Shown piece after piece: positions 60,441 to 64,000 of a DNA stretch of 64,000 nt. Under the pieces are notes generated by a model. It was given only the letters and a program-made list of their open reading frames with translations. It was not told where the DNA came from and made no database searches. Each line of letters starts with the position of its first letter. Within the stretch, counting starts at the first letter, position 1. Origin of the DNA: Luteibacter aegosomatis (lineage in GTDB: Bacteria > Pseudomonadota > Gammaproteobacteria > Xanthomonadales > Rhodanobacteraceae); the NCBI RefSeq assembly GCF_023078455.1, contig NZ_CP095740.1:4080001-4144000 (forward strand). The letters are read 5' to 3'. Position numbers and translations under genes: made by a program.

Positions 60441-60680
60441 ATGGATGAGTGTTTGACGTTCGATGCGGATGCGACGGTGGATGAGCTTTTGAACCGTGCG
60501 GCGGAGTGGTTGCAGTACGCACGTGGGGTGACCGACCTGTTGGTGGAATCGATGCAGGAGACGGAGTTGCCGGATCGGCAGCGGATGGCGTTGGCACTGG
60601 GTGCGGTCAGTACGTTGACGGCGATGGGTACGCGGTGTGCGATGCAGGCGCACGGGCGGATGCAGTGGGACAAGGCGTAG
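60441..60680 (+). CDS. Small hypothetical protein (79 aa)
   Basis: A 79-residue acidic, helical protein starting MDECLTFDADATVDELLNRA, with a Met/Ala-rich second half (RMALALGAVSTLTAMGTRCA). GGAG lies eight bases before the ATG. Codon use is looser than in the core genes (TTG, GAT, CGG common), which suggests acquired or weakly expressed DNA. I recognise a type of short protein that occurs in several copies in xanthomonads and pseudomonads, without known function. Confidence 0.65.
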   Translation: MDECLTFDADATVDELLNRAAEWLQYARGVTDLLVESMQETELPDRQRMALALGAVSTLTAMGTRCAMQAHGRMQWDKA

Positions 60681-60708
60681 GTGAGCGTGTCGCTTGCCCG
60701 CATGCACC

Positions 60709-60791
60709 GCACTGGGTTCCTGCGTGCGCAGGAACGACGTGAGGGGGTTATACGCCACGGTCATTCTTGTAGCCCGTCGTTCCTGCGCACG
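60709..60791. repeat. Inverted repeat, family C (copy 3), left part, interrupted by IS481 element
   Basis: The left arm (60709-60737, core GGTTCCTGCGTGCGCAGGAAC) and the start of the right arm (60776-60791) are here. The remainder of the right arm resumes at 62062-62083 after the insertion sequence. Removing the IS and one 6-base duplication restores a continuous palindrome like the copy at 49001. Confidence 0.92.
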
Positions 60792-60835
60792 TGTATAGAC
60801 CGGACACATAGCTGACAGGTGTGCCAGGACATGGT
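60792..60835 (+). repeat. Left terminal inverted repeat of the IS481 element
   Basis: Starts TGTATAGACCGGACACAT and ends in the CCAGGACATGGT block shared with the right end. Six mismatches to the right end, four of them clustered at positions 19-23. Confidence 0.9.
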
Positions 60836-60878
60836 TTACACCTCGACCGCCAACCTGTGGCGGCCAGAGGCCCATCCC

Positions 60879-62010
60879 ATGCCCTGGAAGGAAGCGTCAG
60901 TCATGAGTTTGCGTGCCGAGTTTCTCGCCCTGGCCCGGCGCCCGGACCAGCCCGTGGCGCCGCTGTGCCGGCGGTTCGGGATCAGCCGGACGACCGGCTA
61001 TAAATGGCTCCGCCGGGAGGCGGCCGCGGAGCCGCTGGCGGACCGGTCACGTCGTCCGCACCGCAGTCCTGGGCAGACGGCGGCCGAGACCGAAGCCCGT
61101 ATCCTGGCGCTGCGGCACACTTATCCCCATTGGGGCGGGCGCAAGCTGGCCAAGGTGCTGGAACGGGGAAGGTTGCGATGCGCCCGCGCCCAGCACGATC
61201 ACCCACATCCTGCGTCGCCATGGCCTGCTGTGGCGCCCCACCGAGGCGGTGATCACGCCCTGGCAGCGCTTCGAGCACAGCGCGCCTAACGATCTGTGGC
61301 AGATGGACTTCAAGGGATCGGTGCCGGTGGGGGCGGGCCAGTGCGATCCGTTGACCGTGCTCGACGATCACTCCCGTTTCAACCTGGTGCTGGCCAACAA
61401 CGCCGATAAGACAGGCCTGACGGTACGACGCCTGCTCACGGCGGCGTTTCGTCGCTACGGGCTGCCGTTGCGCATGAACATGGACAACGGCACGCCGTGG
61501 GGCGTGGGCAACGGCCCGGCACGCCATCTGTCGACCTTGTCGGTGTGGCTGGTGGAGCTGGGTATCCACGTGAGTTTCAGCCGTCCGTTCCATCCCCAGA
61601 CCAACGGCAAGGACGAGCGTTTCCACCGAAGCCTGGACGTGGAGGTGCTGCGCGGCCGGGCTTTCCTCAACCTCAGGGAGCTGGGCCTGGCGCTGGATCA
61701 CTGGCGGGAGATCTACAACCACGTGCGTCCGCACGAAGGCATCGGCATGGTCACGCCGGTGCAGCGTTACCGGATCAGTCCGCGCGCCTTTCCCGAGCGG
61801 ATCGCGGCGTTTGAGTACGGCCCGGATGACTTGCGGTTACATGTCGACCAGCGAGGTCGAACCCAGCTGCTGGGCCATCCTCTGACGGTGTCGTCGGCCC
61901 TGAAGGCCCAGATCATCGCCGCCCGCCCGCAGGACGGGCAGGACGGCATCTATGACCTGTATTTCCGTCATCACTGGCTCGACACCGTCAACCTGCGAGA
62001 CCTGGACTAA
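60879..62010 (+). pseudogene. IS481-family transposase, frameshifted
   Basis: The N-terminal part reads MPWKEASVMSLRAEFLALAR with the helix-turn-helix CRRFGISRTTGYKWLRREA in one frame up to LAKVLERG. The catalytic rve/DDE part continues one frame over, from DAPAPSTITHILRRHGLLWR to the stop: LWQMDFKGSVPVG (first Asp), LTVLDDHSRFNLVL, RMNMDNGTPWG (second Asp) and NGKDERFHRSLDVEVL (Glu). The switch maps to the run GGGG at 61165-61168; one G fewer would restore VLEREGCDAPAPSTI. So it is a single-base indel, a programmed slip site, or a sequencing error. Confidence 0.9.
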
Positions 62011-62017
62011 AGTGTCC

Positions 62018-62061
62018 ACCATGTCCTGGCACACCTGTTCACCATGTGCCCGGTCTGTACA
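62018..62061 (-). repeat. Right terminal inverted repeat of the IS481 element
   Basis: Inverse copy of the left end, finishing in ...GGTCTGTACA. It starts eight bases after the transposase stop codon. Confidence 0.9.
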
Positions 62062-62083
62062 CGCACGCAGGAACCCAGCGCCT
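62062..62083. repeat. Family C repeat (copy 3), right part after the IS
   Basis: Begins with the duplicated CGCACG and continues CAGGAACCCAGCGCC, completing the palindrome cut by the insertion sequence. Confidence 0.9.
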
Positions 62084-62246
62084 CTCGTCCGAGGGAGCGA
62101 CAACGTTCCATCGGCTCTTGATCTTCGCGCCGCGAGCATGTCGCACGCTTGAATCGCCGACGAAATCGTCTCCCACAACATCACCGACTCACCCGACACC
62201 GCACCGCCGAAAGAGCCCCGGCCGCGCGCCCTGTCGGCCGCGTTAG

Positions 62247-62477
62247 GCGCCCGAGGACCTCGAAGCGGAAGAGACCCCGCAGGGGCGCCGGTCAGGATGA
62301 CCGGCGTTCTTCGCCGAGACAGGATGTCGAGTCGAAGAATCCCGCGTAGAGGTCCGCGCTCCGAAGGGGACGGGCGACGTGCGGCCGACAGCGCGCGCGT
62401 CCGGGGCGACCGCCTCGGTCCGCATCGCGCTTCGCGCCGAAGGCGCGTGGATACACGCATTCGCTGGAAGCGAATGA
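62247..62477 (+). other. Run of hairpins, three with GGA loops (possible structured RNA)
   Basis: Within 230 bases there is a chain of short inverted repeats: CGAG-GAC-CTCG (62252-62262), CGCCGGTCA-GGA-TGACCGGCG (62286-62306, perfect nine-base stem), GACA-GGA-TGTC (62318-62328), GACCG-CCT-CGGTC (62408-62420), CGCGCC-GAA-GGCGCG (about 62434-62448) and CATTCGCT-GGA-AGCGAATG (62458-62476), then the palindrome AACCGGTT. No reading frame with coding character crosses it. GGA in hairpin loops is the binding signature of CsrA/RsmA, so a decoy RNA is possible. No promoter or terminator of its own is evident. Confidence 0.4.
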
Positions 62478-62610
62478 ACCGGTTGCAGGCGACAAGGCGT
62501 GGGCCGGGCCACCGCCCCGGTCCAATTCGTTGGCAATACGTTAAATGAACCCCGGGTAACTTTTTTCGCCCTCGCCTGCAACTTTGCCCCGCCCCGGACG
62601 TCTATAGCTT

Positions 62611-62742
62611 CGGACGTACGCAACGGCGTCCGCATCGGTGTGTCCCACCTCCCTGGGACAACCTCGGAGCGACCCGGCTTTCCCCTGGGCCGGCCGCTCC
62701 CCGGGCCCCGGAAGCTCCCCTGGCTTCCGGGGCTTTTTTTTG
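62611..62742 (+). ncRNA. Candidate small RNA with C-rich hairpin loops (sX13-like)
   Basis: Four stem-loops end in an intrinsic terminator with no CDS in front: SL1 CGGACG...CGTCCG (62611-62632); SL2 TGTCCCA-CCTCCC-TGGGACA (62641-62660); SL3 CCGGC-TTTCCCCTGG-GCCGG (62674-62693); SL4, the terminator hairpin, with loop TCCCCTG. Three loops expose C-rich (CCTCCC/CCCC) motifs able to pair with Shine-Dalgarno sequences. TATAGC at 62603 could be a -10 box, but no -35 at good spacing is seen, so the 5' end is uncertain. From memory, xanthomonad sX13 is of similar size, has C-rich loops and lies near polA; I could not check this. Confidence 0.6.
62705..62742 (+). terminator. Strong intrinsic terminator of the sRNA candidate
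   Basis: A perfect 11-base stem GCCCCGGAAGC / GCTTCCGGGGC with a seven-base loop, followed by nine T (62734-62742). It is the strongest terminator in the window, yet no protein gene lies before it on this strand. Confidence 0.95.
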
Positions 62743-62794
62743 CCTTCACATTTGTCAGTGCATCCTCCGTTCCACCCAAACAGGAGGCACATCC

Positions 62795-63013
62795 ATGCGC
62801 GCAGGACTCATCATCGTCGGCGTCATCCTCATCGGCCTGGGCATCTGGGTCGTCGCCGGCAACGGCAGCTACAGCAAGACCGATACCCTGGCGCAGGTCG
62901 GCTCGGCCAAGATCACCGCCACGCACGACAAGTCCGTGCCGCAATGGGTGGGCATCGCCGGCATCGTGATCGGCGGCATCGTCGCGGTGGCGGGCATCGC
63001 GCGGAAACGCTGA
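62795..63013 (+). CDS. Small membrane protein, DUF3185-like
   Basis: A 72-residue protein with two membrane helices (AGLIIVGVILIGLGIWVVAG and VGIAGIVIGGIVAVAGIA) joined by a short polar loop (SYSKTDTLAQVGSAKITATH). The layout and the loop resemble DUF3185 proteins. Function unknown. AGGAGG lies at ideal spacing before the ATG, so it is probably well translated. uvrD follows after 23 bases and may be co-transcribed. Confidence 0.75.
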   Translation: MRAGLIIVGVILIGLGIWVVAGNGSYSKTDTLAQVGSAKITATHDKSVPQWVGIAGIVIGGIVAVAGIARKR

Positions 63014-63036
63014 GCCCGGCCCGTTACAATGGGAGA

Positions 63037-64000
63037 ATGGATGTCTCCCACCTTCTCGACGACCTCAACGAGGCCCAGCGCGAGGCCGTCAGTGCCGCGC
63101 CGGGCCATTACCTGATCCTCGCGGGCGCCGGCTCGGGCAAAACCCGCGTACTCACCCACCGGATCGGCTGGCTCACCCAGGTCGAGCGCGTGCCGCCCTG
63201 GGCGATCCTCGCGGTCACCTTCACCAACAAGGCGGCGGGCGAGATGCGCGCCCGTCTCGACGGCCTCATTCCCGGAGGCACGCAGGGCCTCACCGTGGGC
63301 ACGTTCCACGGCATCGCCCATCGCCTGCTGCGCCGCCATTGGCGCGAGGCCGGCCTCGTGGAGGGTTTCCAGATCCTCGATTCAGACGACCAGCAGCGCC
63401 TGATCAAGCGCGTGGTCGCCGGCATGGGCCTGGACGAGGCCCGCTTCCCGCCGCGCCAGGCCGCCTGGCAGATCAACCAGTGGAAGGACGAAGGCAAGCG
63501 CCCCGACGGCATCGAACATCGCGACCACCCGGTGACGCGCACCTTCGTCGAGATCTACAAGGCCTACGAACAGCAGTGCCAGCGCGCCGGACTGGTCGAT
63601 TTCGCCGAGCTGCTGCTGCGCGCGCACGAGCTGTGGCTGAAGGATCCCCAGGTGCTGCGCCATTACCAGGATCGGTGGCGTTACCTGCTCATCGACGAGT
63701 TCCAGGACACCAACACCCTGCAATACGCGTGGATCCGCGTGCTCGCCGGCCAGACCGGCCAAGCCTTCGTGGTGGGCGACGACGACCAGGCCATCTACGG
63801 ATGGCGCGGTGCGCGCGTGGAAAACGTGCAGCAGTTCCTCAACGACTTCCCCGGCGCGAAGACGATCCGCCTGGAGCAGAACTACCGCTCCACCTCGACG
63901 ATCCTCAACGCCGCCAACGCGGTCATCGCGCGCAACGGCGGCCGCCTCGGCAAGCAGCTGTGGACCGACGGCGACGAGGGCGACCGCATCGCGCTCTACG
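63037..64000 (+). CDS. uvrD: DNA helicase II UvrD, N-terminal part
   Basis: The first 321 residues of a superfamily 1A helicase; the gene runs off the window. It starts MDVSHLLDDLNEAQREAVSA (Q motif) and continues with Walker A ILAGAGSGKTRVLTHRI (motif I), ILAVTFTNKAAGEMRARL (Ia), GLTVGTFHGIAHRLLRRHW (Ib), LLIDEFQDTNTLQYAWIRVL (II), VVGDDDQAIYGWRGA (III) and LEQNYRSTSTILNAANAVI (IV). GTFHG and the GDDDQ form fit UvrD rather than Rep. It acts in mismatch and nucleotide-excision repair. Confidence 0.95.
   Translation, partial: MDVSHLLDDLNEAQREAVSAAPGHYLILAGAGSGKTRVLTHRIGWLTQVERVPPWAILAVTFTNKAAGEMRARLDGLIPGGTQGLTVGTFHGIAHRLLRRHWREAGLVEGFQILDSDDQQRLIKRVVAGMGLDEARFPPRQAAWQINQWKDEGKRPDGIEHRDHPVTRTFVEIYKAYEQQCQRAGLVDFAELLLRAHELWLKDPQVLRHYQDRWRYLLIDEFQDTNTLQYAWIRVLAGQTGQAFVVGDDDQAIYGWRGARVENVQQFLNDFPGAKTIRLEQNYRSTSTILNAANAVIARNGGRLGKQLWTDGDEGDRIALY

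Larger units (their letters stand above)
60792..62061 (+). mobile_element. IS481-family insertion sequence
   Basis: A 1270-base element. Its ends are 44-base imperfect inverted repeats (60792-60835 and 62018-62061; 38 of 44 positions match) that begin TGTA, and the distal half GACAGGTGTGCCAGGACATG is almost identical. It is flanked by a direct duplication CGCACG (60786-60791 and 62062-62067). It carries one transposase gene, which is frameshifted. It inserted into a family C palindrome, exactly in the hairpin loop region. Confidence 0.95.

Noticed and set aside
61497..61814. ORFs inside the IS in other frames
   Set aside because: Shadows of the transposase DDE region.
62243..62944. Minus-strand frame of 233 codons over the hairpin region and sRNA
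   Set aside because: Arg/Pro/Ser-rich, crosses a strong terminator and the opposite DUF3185-like gene, no domain; not coding.

Overview
The window is high-GC, densely coded chromosomal DNA. Its gene content and order point to a gammaproteobacterium of the order Xanthomonadales, most likely the Rhodanobacteraceae (Luteibacter/Dyella type). The evidence is the type B L31 protein without cysteines, pilMNOPQ divergent from mrcA, accBC-prmA-DUF3426-fis-purH, a Bat/MoxR operon, and many long dispersed palindromes at gene ends. The family assignment is inference from gene content, not from a marker-gene search. Layout, left to right: a gene tail and an EamA exporter; a possible small lipoprotein; a MacAB-type ABC export operon with two FtsX-like permeases (1.4-5.9 kb, minus); an FAH-family enzyme, mscL and a secreted M28 peptidase (6.0-8.7 kb); an 88-bp tandem repeat; a marR-MFP-RND efflux operon (9.1-13.9 kb, minus); a macro-domain protein; a six-gene moxR-DUF58-DUF4381-batA-batB/C-batD operon (14.7-21.6 kb, minus); pilMNOPQ (21.7-26.9 kb, minus) divergent from mrcA; gltA, rpmE2, a nucleoside hydrolase and glnE; a BP74-like secreted protein, an LtaS-like phosphoglycerol transferase and an uncharacterised secreted protein; groES-groEL under a CIRCE operator; cutA-dsbD-tlpA-DUF1415; aroQ-accB-accC; prmA (inverted); DUF3426-fis-purH; a bile-acid-symporter-like transporter divergent from its LysR neighbour; a GST; a DUF2782 protein; polA; an accessory stretch; and the start of uvrD. 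Most of the window is core metabolism and envelope biology. The unusual part is the 4 kb between polA and uvrD (59.2-63.0 kb). It holds a decayed minus-strand gene, a small ORF with a stem-loop just before its ribosome binding site, and an IS481-family element with 6-bp target duplications and 44-bp imperfect ends. That element interrupts a dispersed palindrome, and its transposase is frameshifted in a G run. Beyond it lie a run of hairpins, three of them with GGA loops, and an apparent small RNA of about 130 nt with three C-rich hairpin loops and a strong intrinsic terminator. This sRNA candidate, with the GGA-loop hairpins next to it, is the best lead for a regulatory system. Other points of interest are a DsbD with two N-terminal domains, a BatB-type protein whose MIDAS motif is lost, and an inverted prmA. 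Several families of long inverted repeats, some mosaic, sit almost exclusively at gene 3' ends.
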